Below, one piece after another: positions 26,315 to 34,808 of a DNA stretch of 64,000 nt. Within the stretch, counting starts at the first letter, position 1; each line of letters starts with the position of its first letter. A program made the translations under genes and the position numbers. This stretch comes from Sphingobacterium sp. (lineage in GTDB: Bacteria; Bacteroidota; Bacteroidia; Sphingobacteriales; Sphingobacteriaceae), in contig JAIRVH010000188.1 in the NCBI GenBank assembly GCA_031253985.1, forward strand, positions 62,001-126,000, given 5' to 3'. A model generated the notes under the pieces. That model was given only the letters and a program-made list of their open reading frames with translations. It searched no databases and had not been told where the DNA came from.

Positions 26315-27862
26315 ATGAAAATTAAAAGGAATTTTGGAAGAACAGTATTTGTGTTAGGTATATGCACAATGCTTCTGGTGGGCTGTAAGAAGTTTTTGAC
26401 TGTGGAACCTATTGATCGGCTTACTGGCAACAATTTTTACCAATCGAAAGAGGATGTAGAAGCCAATATAGCCCGTATTTATAGTCAGTTCTTTGAAAAA
26501 TTGAATGAGTCTTGGGTGATGGGTGCTATAGGAGAAGCGCGGTCTGGCGAAATATTTCCTTCGCCAACATCCGGAACTGATCGTATGATCCTTCGCGATC
26601 TGGGAACGAATAATATGAATGCTGTATATCTTAATACATTAGACGGTGGGCGTTCAAGTGGTTATGCAATGTATAAGGTTTCTTTTTGGGATACCTATTA
26701 CAAAGTCATTCAAAGTTGTAATATCTTAATTGCCAAATTGGAGGAAGGAATTCCGGGCCTTTCTGCTGCTGACAAAGACCGTTATAAAGCTGAAGCTACT
26801 TTTATGCGCTGTCTCAGTTATTTTTGGATGGTCCGCCTTTATGGTGATGTGGTCTATTATACCGATGCATATTTTGCAAAGCAACTTCCCCGTGAAGATA
26901 TGGTTTCCGTCATAAGCAAGTGTATTACCGATTTGGAGTCGGTTAAGGATATTATGCCATGGACTTTTGGTGACGCCTCTCAGCGAGGAGCTCGGGCCAG
27001 CCGTGGAAGTATAATTGCACTGTTAATGCATATGAAAATGTGGAATGCCAATTTTGATGGAGGCAACGCTAGCAAATATTATGAAAGTGTAGCTAACCTG
27101 GGGAAGGAATTGCGCACAAGTGGAGTACATTATCTCTATACATTAACTCCTGAAAATTGGGCAAAGGTCAGTAAGGGACGAACAGAAGAATCGCTGTTTG
27201 AATTTTACCGTACAATCAATTATGGCGACCGGAACAATGCCTATGCTCCGTTGTGGGATCATTTTCTCCGATGGCCTTATAAGTTTCCGCGGTACAATCA
27301 ACAAAATAGCATTGCGTATTATTCATCCATTTTTATGTATCGTATTTATCCCTTAAATGGTCCTGCGGACAAGCGGAAAGATCTTTGGTACGAGGATATG
27401 TACGCCGATAATGGACAATTTGTACTGAAAAAATTTGCAGCAAATGTGTTTGCATCCGGCAATGAAGACTCTAACCCCGATAACACATTTATGATATTTC
27501 GTTATGCCGATGCTTTGCTCCTGGAGGCCGAGGCTTTGGCAAACTTAGGTACTGCACGAGAAGCAGAGTCTATTGCTGTACTCAATATTGTCCGAGATCG
27601 AGCAGAGGCTCCACGGTATGCAGGTGGCGGTGCTGATCTTAAGAATTTCATTTTTGAAGAGCGTTGTCGAGAATTGATAGGAGAGGGCGTTCGCTACTTT
27701 GATCTGATTCGTACAAGACGAATATTAAATCCGCAATGGACCATGACTCCTATGACGATCGATCAGTATAACCGTCGAGCATGGACTTGGCCATTGGATG
27801 CTTCGGCCAAAAATTTTAACTCAAAAATTGTACTAAATGATTATTGGACAGGAGGAAACTAA
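26315..27862 (+). CDS. SusD/RagB-family lipoprotein (third pair)
   Basis: A 515-residue lipoprotein. Lipobox LLVGC (Cys24) is followed by KKFLTVEPIDRLTGNNFYQS, the classic SusD opening. SusD fold markers are YKAEATFMRCLSYFWMVRLYGDVVYY and the C-terminal FIFEERCRELIGEGVRYFDLIR. It pairs with the SusC encoded 13 bp upstream. The fasciclin lipoprotein follows after 11 bp. Confidence 0.94.
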   Translation: MKIKRNFGRTVFVLGICTMLLVGCKKFLTVEPIDRLTGNNFYQSKEDVEANIARIYSQFFEKLNESWVMGAIGEARSGEIFPSPTSGTDRMILRDLGTNNMNAVYLNTLDGGRSSGYAMYKVSFWDTYYKVIQSCNILIAKLEEGIPGLSAADKDRYKAEATFMRCLSYFWMVRLYGDVVYYTDAYFAKQLPREDMVSVISKCITDLESVKDIMPWTFGDASQRGARASRGSIIALLMHMKMWNANFDGGNASKYYESVANLGKELRTSGVHYLYTLTPENWAKVSKGRTEESLFEFYRTINYGDRNNAYAPLWDHFLRWPYKFPRYNQQNSIAYYSSIFMYRIYPLNGPADKRKDLWYEDMYADNGQFVLKKFAANVFASGNEDSNPDNTFMIFRYADALLLEAEALANLGTAREAESIAVLNIVRDRAEAPRYAGGGADLKNFIFEERCRELIGEGVRYFDLIRTRRILNPQWTMTPMTIDQYNRRAWTWPLDASAKNFNSKIVLNDYWTGGN

Positions 27863-27873
27863 ATAGGTGTATT

Positions 27874-28641
27874 ATGAAGAAAGATAATAATAGAAGAACG
27901 GTGTTTTTTATGATTGTCCTGTTGCTTTGTAGCTTAATATCCTGTAAACAGGATGAATACTACGAGGACGGAGGATTGGCGCAGGCGAAATTCAATGGCT
28001 CGATCATGGCATATTTAGATTCAAAGCCGAGAGAATTTGATACGATCGCACAAATTATACGTTTAGCGGGCCTTGAAGAAGATTTTAAAACTAAGGAGCT
28101 TACTTTTTTTGCTCCCCGGGATGAAAATATCAAAGGACTAATAGGTCGTGCGCGGGGAAATACGGTCGATGAATTATTCAGCGTTAACGGAAGGCTTTAT
28201 AGTTTGGGCCGGGATACAATCAAAACATTGTCTGACGTTGACAGTACCATCTGGCGGAAATACTTATTGCGTTACATGTTTAATGGCAAGCGTAAATTAA
28301 TGGATTATCCACAGATCGACTTTGACCTCCTGAATGTCTATAAAGGTCAAAATTATACGGCATTAGGGAATACCGTGTCTAATATTGGTGTTGTTTATAA
28401 TGATGCAATTAACGATTCGGATCCAAATAACATCACTCGGCTAAAATATATGGGCTATAGGCAGCTCTATATCTCCTATATACCGGACGTTAGTAGACCA
28501 ATGGTATGGATTTCCTGTCCGGTTGCTTCATCAGATATTCAGCCTGACAACGGAGTGGTACACGTTATTGACTATACCCGAGCTTTTTTTGGATTCATTC
28601 AGGGTGATGTTGTGTTGGATATATTGGAAAGTAAGCGTTAA
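27874..28641 (+). CDS. Fasciclin-domain surface lipoprotein
   Basis: A 255-residue lipoprotein. Lipobox LISC (Cys25) is followed by KQDEYYEDG, a surface-export-type start. One fasciclin-like domain covers most of the protein (IMAYLDSKPREFDTIAQIIRLAGL, LTFFAPRDENIKGL, and the closing IQPDNGVVHVIDY). It is related to the first half of the protein at 20900 but has no discoidin-like domain. The ATG at 27874 gives a proper signal peptide; the longer TTG start at 27844 would overlap SusD and add a hydrophilic extension. Probably an accessory adhesion or glycan-binding subunit of the third SusC/SusD complex. Confidence 0.78.
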   Translation: MKKDNNRRTVFFMIVLLLCSLISCKQDEYYEDGGLAQAKFNGSIMAYLDSKPREFDTIAQIIRLAGLEEDFKTKELTFFAPRDENIKGLIGRARGNTVDELFSVNGRLYSLGRDTIKTLSDVDSTIWRKYLLRYMFNGKRKLMDYPQIDFDLLNVYKGQNYTALGNTVSNIGVVYNDAINDSDPNNITRLKYMGYRQLYISYIPDVSRPMVWISCPVASSDIQPDNGVVHVIDYTRAFFGFIQGDVVLDILESKR

Positions 28642-28662
28642 TAATCAATTGTAGATTAAATT

Positions 28663-30288
28663 ATGAAAGTTATGTTCAATTCTATTGGGAAATATATAGC
28701 TCTGTTGTTCGTTATTGCTCTTTTATTTGGGTGTAATAAGGATAATAAAACTTTTTCGGCCCCTTATGAAGATGGATCGCCTCCATTAGGAATCGAAATT
28801 AATCCAACGGATAAAATGCAGCCTGAATCGGGGAAAACTGGCTCAGAAACAATCATGCGGATTAAGGGATTGGATAAATATAAAGATAAGGCCATTGTAC
28901 GAGTTAATGGGGAAAAAGCAGAAATTGTTGAATTGACCGCAGATCATGTTAAACTAAAAGTTCCCCCTTTTGCGAGTACGGGGGTGCTCTCCGTTACGAT
29001 TGACGATATTGTCTTTTTTGGACCACAGTTTACCGTATTAGGAAATGTGTCAATAGATGCGACGTTTCAAGTGGGGGTGGGAACCAACAATGGGGTTTCT
29101 GATGTGCTTTTCTTGGAAGATGGCAAGATGATCTTTACCGGAGATTTTACAAATTATAATAATAAAGGGGCAATACGACCAATTAATCGTTTGGTGAGGA
29201 CATTTGCTGATGGTACCTACGACGCGAGTTTCCGAATAGGTACAGGAGCCAATAACTCGTTGAATAGCATTTTGAAATTGGGAAATTATTATTTCCTAGC
29301 AGGTTCTTTTTCCGGTTATGGACAGCGAAATGCTGATATCAGTAATCTGACGCGAATTTATACAACTGGAGCTATCGATACCATGGGTATTAAACCATTT
29401 CGAAGACCAGGTCAAACGGATACGCTGAAATATTATCCGACATTCAATGGCGGATTTGATGGTAATATCGGTAATATATATGAGTCCGAAGGGAAAATCT
29501 TAGCGACAGGAAATTTTAGATATTACATTCATCGAATCTACGGAAAACCTAATAAACTGGAAACGAGAGATACCGTTATCCTGGATAGTACAGAAATAAG
29601 GCATGTTGCCCGATTGAATCTGGATGGTTCGTTGGACAAATCTTTTAGGTTTGGGGCAGATGGTAAACCATTGGCAGGTGGAAATGGATTGGTAGCAACT
29701 GTATATCACAACAACGGGATCCTAAAGGGGAAAATCTTAGTTTATGGTTCCTTCAATAGGTTTGATGGACAATCTGCCGGATATATTACCCGATTAAATG
29801 CGGACGGAACAGTGGATCCGACATTTAACTCGGGCGGTACAGGAGCAGATTACAATATTTCGTCAGTCACTTACAATACGATAACAAATAAATATATGGT
29901 TGTTGGAGGTTTTAGTAAATATAACGGTGCTTCCGCTATTAAAGTGATGATGTTGAATGCAAATGGAACAGTGGATCCAACGTTTCGGGCCAAAACATTC
30001 GAAGGAGGAGATCCATCTTATGCCATGCAACTGAATGATGGTTTAATTGTAATCGCTGGAGATTTTGCGCGCTATAATAATATTGCGCGAAATGGCTTTA
30101 TGATCCTAAATCCTAATGGGGAATTAAATAGTGACTATAACACTTCTGGTTATTTCTCCGGATTTATCAATAAAGCTGTGGAGACAAAAACAGAAGATGG
30201 AAAACGTGCATTGCTTTTAATGGGCTATTTTGGTCGATTTAATAACGAAGAGGTGCATAATCTGATTCGAATTAAATTGGAACAGTAA
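28663..30288 (+). CDS. Surface lipoprotein: IPT/TIG domain plus delta-60-type beta-propeller repeats (DUF5008-like)
   Basis: A 541-residue lipoprotein, lipobox LLFGC (Cys24) with NKDNK after it. Residues about 38-125 form an IPT/TIG immunoglobulin-like domain (GIEINPTDKMQPESGKTGSE, VRVNGEKAEIVELTADHVKLKVP). The remainder repeats units such as DGTYDASFRIGTGANN, DGSLDKSFRFGADG, DGTVDPTFNSGGTGAD and NGTVDPTFRAKTFEGG, which are delta-60-type repeats expected to form a beta-propeller. The DUF5008 label is from memory. Located between the fasciclin and DUF4983-like genes, it is probably a surface binding scaffold; no catalytic residues are evident. Confidence 0.72.
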   Translation: MKVMFNSIGKYIALLFVIALLFGCNKDNKTFSAPYEDGSPPLGIEINPTDKMQPESGKTGSETIMRIKGLDKYKDKAIVRVNGEKAEIVELTADHVKLKVPPFASTGVLSVTIDDIVFFGPQFTVLGNVSIDATFQVGVGTNNGVSDVLFLEDGKMIFTGDFTNYNNKGAIRPINRLVRTFADGTYDASFRIGTGANNSLNSILKLGNYYFLAGSFSGYGQRNADISNLTRIYTTGAIDTMGIKPFRRPGQTDTLKYYPTFNGGFDGNIGNIYESEGKILATGNFRYYIHRIYGKPNKLETRDTVILDSTEIRHVARLNLDGSLDKSFRFGADGKPLAGGNGLVATVYHNNGILKGKILVYGSFNRFDGQSAGYITRLNADGTVDPTFNSGGTGADYNISSVTYNTITNKYMVVGGFSKYNGASAIKVMMLNANGTVDPTFRAKTFEGGDPSYAMQLNDGLIVIAGDFARYNNIARNGFMILNPNGELNSDYNTSGYFSGFINKAVETKTEDGKRALLLMGYFGRFNNEEVHNLIRIKLEQ

Positions 30289-30304
30289 TTTAAACTTTAA
30301 ACTG

Positions 30305-32041
30305 ATGAGATCTCAAGCTAATTTTCGAAATATAAGCCTTCGGCTAATGTCTTTAGCACTTTTATTGACATTCATTTCCTGTAAAGATGAATTCGGTCGA
30401 TTGATACCGAGTAATGAAGGCAAACAAGATACCGTGGACTTGGTATATGGCAAGCCTAAGGTGCTCCTGCTCATTGTGGACGGTGCTCGGGGAGAATCGG
30501 TCCGAACAGCAAATATTCCGACAATGAATGGTTTGCTGAGCCATTCTATTTATTCGTGGGTTTCGTTAAGCGAGGAACATGACATTACCAATACTACGGG
30601 AGCTGATTTATCCAATATTATCACTGGAGTGAGCCAAAATAAGCATCTGGTCATTGGTGATAATTTTAAGAATAATAATTTTCAGACCTTTCCAACAGTT
30701 TACACAAGAGTGGCGGCGAATGTGAAGAACCCCGAATTTAAGGTGTACAGTAGTTCTAAAATATTTGTGGATAATCTTGCTCCTGTTACAGTAGCTAAAT
30801 TGGAAAGCACAGATGAAGAAGTTGTTAATGGCATAAAGGAGGGGTTAAAGCAACCTGAATTAACGATGTTGACTGCACATTTTACAGCCGTCGATAAAGC
30901 AGGGAAGGCTGGCGCCTATGACAATAGCAGTGCTGTCTATAAGTCTGCTATAGAAAACTTCGACAAACAGGTGGGGGAGGTCATACAGGCTTTGGAACAA
31001 CGACCAGCATTCAAAAAGGAGAATTGGCTGGTTATCATCACATCAAGTAAAGGTGGGCCCTTTGAGATTCCTCCAGCGCAGAACGACAATACGATTTTTA
31101 GTAACCCAAATGTCAATACGTTCACAATTTTCTATTCACCAAAGTATAAATCGAGATATATTAATAAACCCTATTTGGGCAGTCGTTTTTCAGGTGATTT
31201 TTTGCGGTTTAAGAGTGGAATCTACGCAGAGTTGACCGAAGGGGACAATCCTGTATTTGATCTAGGAGATAAAGAAGAATTTACAATTGAATTAAAGGTG
31301 AAAAAGAATAAAGGACCTAATAATACGTACAAATTTCCTAACTATCCATCTTTTATTGGCAAACGTGAAAAATGGGAGTCGGGGGCACCGACAAATGGGT
31401 GGATTATGGCCTTTAAAGAAGACTATTGGATGTTTAATGGCCGTGGTCCTAATGGAAGTGGAGAAGTAAACGGACCTAAATTAAACAATGCGACCTGGAA
31501 CAATGTAACCATTGTTGGATCGCTAACAAGTGAGGGTAAACGAATCGTCAAAACCTATACCAATGGCCTGCCTGGAAATGAGATGGACATTAGTTCATGG
31601 GGATCAATCAGTAGCCCAGCAAAATTTAGATTGGGCTTGATAAATGGGGGAAGCAACTGGAACGAAGGTGATTACTATCTGGCTGATATACGATTTTGGA
31701 AGGCTGCCCTGCCATTGGCAGTTATTTCGCAGTATAATTGCCAGGTGGGGATCAATGAGGAACATCCTTATTATGCAAATCTTGCGGCCAATTGGCCTGT
31801 TGTTGGAACGGTTACCAATGGTGTTCTCTATGACGAAGGACCTTATGGAAATACATTGAATTTGGGGAATTCGACCTATGAGATCTCCAAGCTCAATGAT
31901 TTTCTTTGTGCCCCATCTGTAGAAACGATTAATACATTAGTTCCCAAAAATACGGATGTAACGGCGCAGATATTCAGTTGGTTGCAAATCGCTAGACAGG
32001 AGAACTGGCAATTGGATGGACGTGTTTGGGTTGATAAATAA
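30305..32041 (+). CDS. Surface lipoprotein: degenerate alkaline-phosphatase-like domain plus LamG-like domain (DUF4983-like)
   Basis: A 578-residue lipoprotein, lipobox FISC (Cys26) followed by KDEFG. Residues about 50-285 read as an alkaline-phosphatase/phosphodiesterase fold: LLLIVDGARGE (Asp59), TNTTGADLSNIITG (nucleophile region Thr97/Thr98), DKAGKAG (Asp197, Lys201) and ITSSKGG (Lys249). In active enzymes the last two are DxxGHxxG and SDHGG, so both metal-ligand His are Lys here and the second Asp is Ser. Residues about 290-475 look like a LamG/concanavalin-type sandwich (FTIELKVKKN, WIMAFKEDYW, LADIRFWKAALP). The DUF4983 label is from memory. It is likely a catalytically dead binding protein that may recognise a phosphate- or sugar-bearing ligand. 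Confidence 0.7.
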   Translation: MRSQANFRNISLRLMSLALLLTFISCKDEFGRLIPSNEGKQDTVDLVYGKPKVLLLIVDGARGESVRTANIPTMNGLLSHSIYSWVSLSEEHDITNTTGADLSNIITGVSQNKHLVIGDNFKNNNFQTFPTVYTRVAANVKNPEFKVYSSSKIFVDNLAPVTVAKLESTDEEVVNGIKEGLKQPELTMLTAHFTAVDKAGKAGAYDNSSAVYKSAIENFDKQVGEVIQALEQRPAFKKENWLVIITSSKGGPFEIPPAQNDNTIFSNPNVNTFTIFYSPKYKSRYINKPYLGSRFSGDFLRFKSGIYAELTEGDNPVFDLGDKEEFTIELKVKKNKGPNNTYKFPNYPSFIGKREKWESGAPTNGWIMAFKEDYWMFNGRGPNGSGEVNGPKLNNATWNNVTIVGSLTSEGKRIVKTYTNGLPGNEMDISSWGSISSPAKFRLGLINGGSNWNEGDYYLADIRFWKAALPLAVISQYNCQVGINEEHPYYANLAANWPVVGTVTNGVLYDEGPYGNTLNLGNSTYEISKLNDFLCAPSVETINTLVPKNTDVTAQIFSWLQIARQENWQLDGRVWVDK

Positions 32042-32104
32042 TCCTAAGCAGAATAGTTTAATATGGAAGGCTTCATTAATGATGGAGGCAAAAATTATTT
32101 ACAG

Positions 32105-33475
32105 ATGAAAAGACTTTTTTATTTTTTTACGATGGTTTTGAGCTATTGCCAATTTATGGCCTGTTCAAAAGATAATCTTGAAGGCTTCGGTTTGTTGGAG
32201 AATAATCCTGTACAGGTTATTGCCGAAGGTGGAGGAAAGGATTTAGTAAAAACAAATGACTATGTCCAAGTGCCCATGAAGGTCAAGTTAAGTAGTCCGG
32301 CTTCGAAAACCTTTGATGTGGAGCTTCAATTGAATACAGACACCGTGACGAAGTTAATAGGATCGGGTGTGCTCAAGGATATTGTCACTTTACCAAATCA
32401 AGCCTTTTCCTTCCCAAATGTGGTGAAGTTTCAATATGGCGCAGACACGGCCTCATTTTTATTGACAATTTCGAGAACGGAAATAGAGAGAGTGTATGGC
32501 AAAAAATTTGCGCTTTCCTATAAATTGATCAATCCGGGAAAAGGAAATCAGCTCGGGAACCCCAATAGTGTCATTGTCACATTGGACTCCAAAAGCCTTC
32601 TGACCGCTACAGATATTCATTATCTCTCCGTGACGAATACGCCCGGAGGAATCATCTTAGCGAGCAAACATAATAATTATGAAACCACACCTTCCGGAAT
32701 TGAAATTCCTATTGGAGTTTCTTTAGCGTCTTTTCCTAGTAAATGGTTTTATGTTGAGGTAAGGGGGACCAGAGATTCAATTCCAAACTGGATTACCAAA
32801 AAAATATTGCCTGCGAACACCATTGGATTACAAGATAATGAATTTTCACTTTCATCCCGCATACAGGTGGCCGGTAATAAATCGTCCGCAAATTTTAATA
32901 TCGCTGTTCCTTGGGACGTCATCACTAAAAATAAAGATAAATTTCTGGCGGTGACAGTTTATTTAAAAGACCCCACTTTACATGTTATCAATCCGCAGAA
33001 AAACTATACGACAGTTTTAATTGATTGTGCCAATGTTGTGGAATTTGACGTGACAGGTGAAGGCACTCTAACCGTAAATCGGGATAATGATGGTGGACCA
33101 AATGCAGGTGAGGGTAGTCTTAAATTGGTTGATAATCGCACGGATACTAAATTTTTACAAGGTGGGTTTACGGGAGATTTGCAATGTACGTTGACGTTTA
33201 CTCGAACACTGAAGATTGGCGCATATACATTGACTTCAGGTAATGATGCGATTAGCCGTGATCCAAAAAGTTGGAACCTCGAAGGCTCTTTGGACGGTAC
33301 TAACTGGGTCGTCATTGATGCAAGAACAAACGAAGCTTTTCCAAATAGGCTTGAAACCAGACGATTTAATGTGCAAAAGCCTGGAAGCTATAAATTCTAT
33401 CGTTTAAATATCACAGAAAATGTAGGGGACCGTTTATTTCAATGTTCCGAATGGCGTATGATCGAATTTTTATAG
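32105..33475 (+). CDS. Surface lipoprotein: DUF1735-like repeats plus C-terminal discoidin-like domain
   Basis: A 456-residue lipoprotein, lipobox QFMAC (Cys20) followed by SKDNLEG. Two BT_3987/DUF1735-like beta-sandwich units occupy about residues 40-190 and 195-315 (for example VQVPMKVKLSSPASKTFDVEL, PIGVSLASFPSKWFYVEVRG). The C-terminal third (about 320-456) is the discoidin-like domain shared with 4704, 20900 and 33520 (TSGNDAISRDPKSW, FQCSEWRMIEF). The ATG at 32105 was chosen over that at 32063 because it places a signal peptide at the N-terminus. The DUF1735-plus-discoidin architecture is common in proteins that bind glycans beside SusC/SusD. Confidence 0.75.
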   Translation: MKRLFYFFTMVLSYCQFMACSKDNLEGFGLLENNPVQVIAEGGGKDLVKTNDYVQVPMKVKLSSPASKTFDVELQLNTDTVTKLIGSGVLKDIVTLPNQAFSFPNVVKFQYGADTASFLLTISRTEIERVYGKKFALSYKLINPGKGNQLGNPNSVIVTLDSKSLLTATDIHYLSVTNTPGGIILASKHNNYETTPSGIEIPIGVSLASFPSKWFYVEVRGTRDSIPNWITKKILPANTIGLQDNEFSLSSRIQVAGNKSSANFNIAVPWDVITKNKDKFLAVTVYLKDPTLHVINPQKNYTTVLIDCANVVEFDVTGEGTLTVNRDNDGGPNAGEGSLKLVDNRTDTKFLQGGFTGDLQCTLTFTRTLKIGAYTLTSGNDAISRDPKSWNLEGSLDGTNWVVIDARTNEAFPNRLETRRFNVQKPGSYKFYRLNITENVGDRLFQCSEWRMIEFL

Positions 33476-33519
33476 GTATTGTGGTCACTATTTGTATAAC
33501 AACAATAAAATTTACAACA

Positions 33520-34563
33520 ATGAAATTAGGGAAATATAGCTATTATATGTGCTTACTGTTCACCTTCTTAGGCTGCAGTAAAGAAAAAGAAGTGGTTGTT
33601 GACAAACCTCAGCTTCCCAATCCAGTTTCTGCTTTTTCTATCAAGCAGGTAGCGAAGGACGACCCATTTACTTTTGAATTTACAAATCAGTCAAAAGACT
33701 ATACTGAAACACGGTGGAGCTTCGGGGATGATAGCACTTCGTCGAAAACTTCGCCGCAACATACTTTTTTAGGTACGGGTAATTTCACAGTAAGACTTAA
33801 GGTACTCAATGAAAATGGTGATTGGGCACAACGGGAAGAGGTAATTAAAATTGATGCGGAGAAGCTAATTCGATTCAATGCAACAAAAAACGGAACTGGA
33901 AAGTTGATCTTGAGCTATGCTAGTGATATTGCCGTCAAAGGGGTCACTTGGTCAAAGATGACTGATAAAGATAAATATGAGCAAGTTTCTGATAAGGAAA
34001 AAGCTGATATATCGATTGAGGTGGGAAAGTTCGAAACCTACCGACTAGACGTAAAAACCCCAAAGGGTTCTCAGATTCTAATCAAAAAGATGCTAACGGA
34101 TCTAGGAATTATAAAAGACTGGACAAATATGGATAATACATTCCTAATCTCTCAGGATAACTCCAGTGGCCCCGATGCGGGCGAAGGATCCAAGAAACTG
34201 ATAGACGGTGATACCAAGACGAAATTGTTTATTGGTGGGTATAAGCCGGGAATGTATTGGCAATTTGTATTCTATCAACCACAAATTATTAATGGTTATA
34301 CCATAACAACCGGAAATGATTCTCCTGAGAGGGATCCTAAAGACTGGGAAATACAGGCCTCTGAAAATGGGAATTCTTGGGTAACCTTGAACTCGGTTAC
34401 AGGGTATGGTTTTGGTAATACTCCGGCAGATAGAAATAAATCGGTCAATTTCACCTTTACAAATTCAAAACCTTACACGCATTATCGGTATGTTGTGAAA
34501 TCGGTTTCTTCTGGATCAAATTTCCAGATGAGTGAATTTAGACTTTTGGAATTACCACAGTAG
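33520..34563 (+). CDS. Surface lipoprotein: PKD domain plus C-terminal discoidin-like domain
   Basis: A 347-residue lipoprotein, lipobox TFLGC (Cys19) followed by SKEKE. A PKD domain spans about residues 35-115, with the diagnostic ETRWSFGDDSTSSKTSPQHTFLGTGNFTVRLKV. The central part (about 116-200) is unassigned. Residues about 205-347 are the fourth copy of the shared discoidin-like domain (TTGNDSPERDPKDW, FQMSEFRLLELP). The ATG at 33520 gives the signal peptide; upstream in-frame starts lie inside the previous gene. It is the last gene of the 11-gene operon and has no catalytic motifs. Confidence 0.8.
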   Translation: MKLGKYSYYMCLLFTFLGCSKEKEVVVDKPQLPNPVSAFSIKQVAKDDPFTFEFTNQSKDYTETRWSFGDDSTSSKTSPQHTFLGTGNFTVRLKVLNENGDWAQREEVIKIDAEKLIRFNATKNGTGKLILSYASDIAVKGVTWSKMTDKDKYEQVSDKEKADISIEVGKFETYRLDVKTPKGSQILIKKMLTDLGIIKDWTNMDNTFLISQDNSSGPDAGEGSKKLIDGDTKTKLFIGGYKPGMYWQFVFYQPQIINGYTITTGNDSPERDPKDWEIQASENGNSWVTLNSVTGYGFGNTPADRNKSVNFTFTNSKPYTHYRYVVKSVSSGSNFQMSEFRLLELPQ

Positions 34564-34808
34564 ATACAAAGAACGAGTTCACTAAGTTAGTTAATGATAA
34601 GAGAGTGACTGGTTCAAAAAGTAGTCGTAAGGTATTCGCTTGAAAGAGGGATATTCTGCGGCTATTTTTTTGTTTAGAAGGGATATTATCTATTTTTTTG
34701 TAACCATCTTGTGAAAAATACCTTACCATATTCTATATTTAGTTATCTTACCTATATTTACTAATACGTTTTAGCTTTTTCTTGTACTGTCAACCAAATA
34801 CATAATTT
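34564..34808 (+). promoter_or_regulatory. Promoter region of the third GH92 gene
   Basis: A 245-bp gap with no gene seen. The notable parts are TATATTTA at 34753-34760, a fair -7-like element, and the operator-like palindrome that abuts it at 34760-34775. No convincing terminator for the preceding operon was found. Confidence 0.5.
34760..34775. promoter_or_regulatory. LacI-type operator-like palindrome upstream of third GH92
   Basis: ACTAATACGTTTTAGC is identical to the 10393 site except for the last base, has the central CG, ends 33 nt before the ATG and, like the 10393 site, directly follows a TATnTTTA stretch. Confidence 0.65.
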
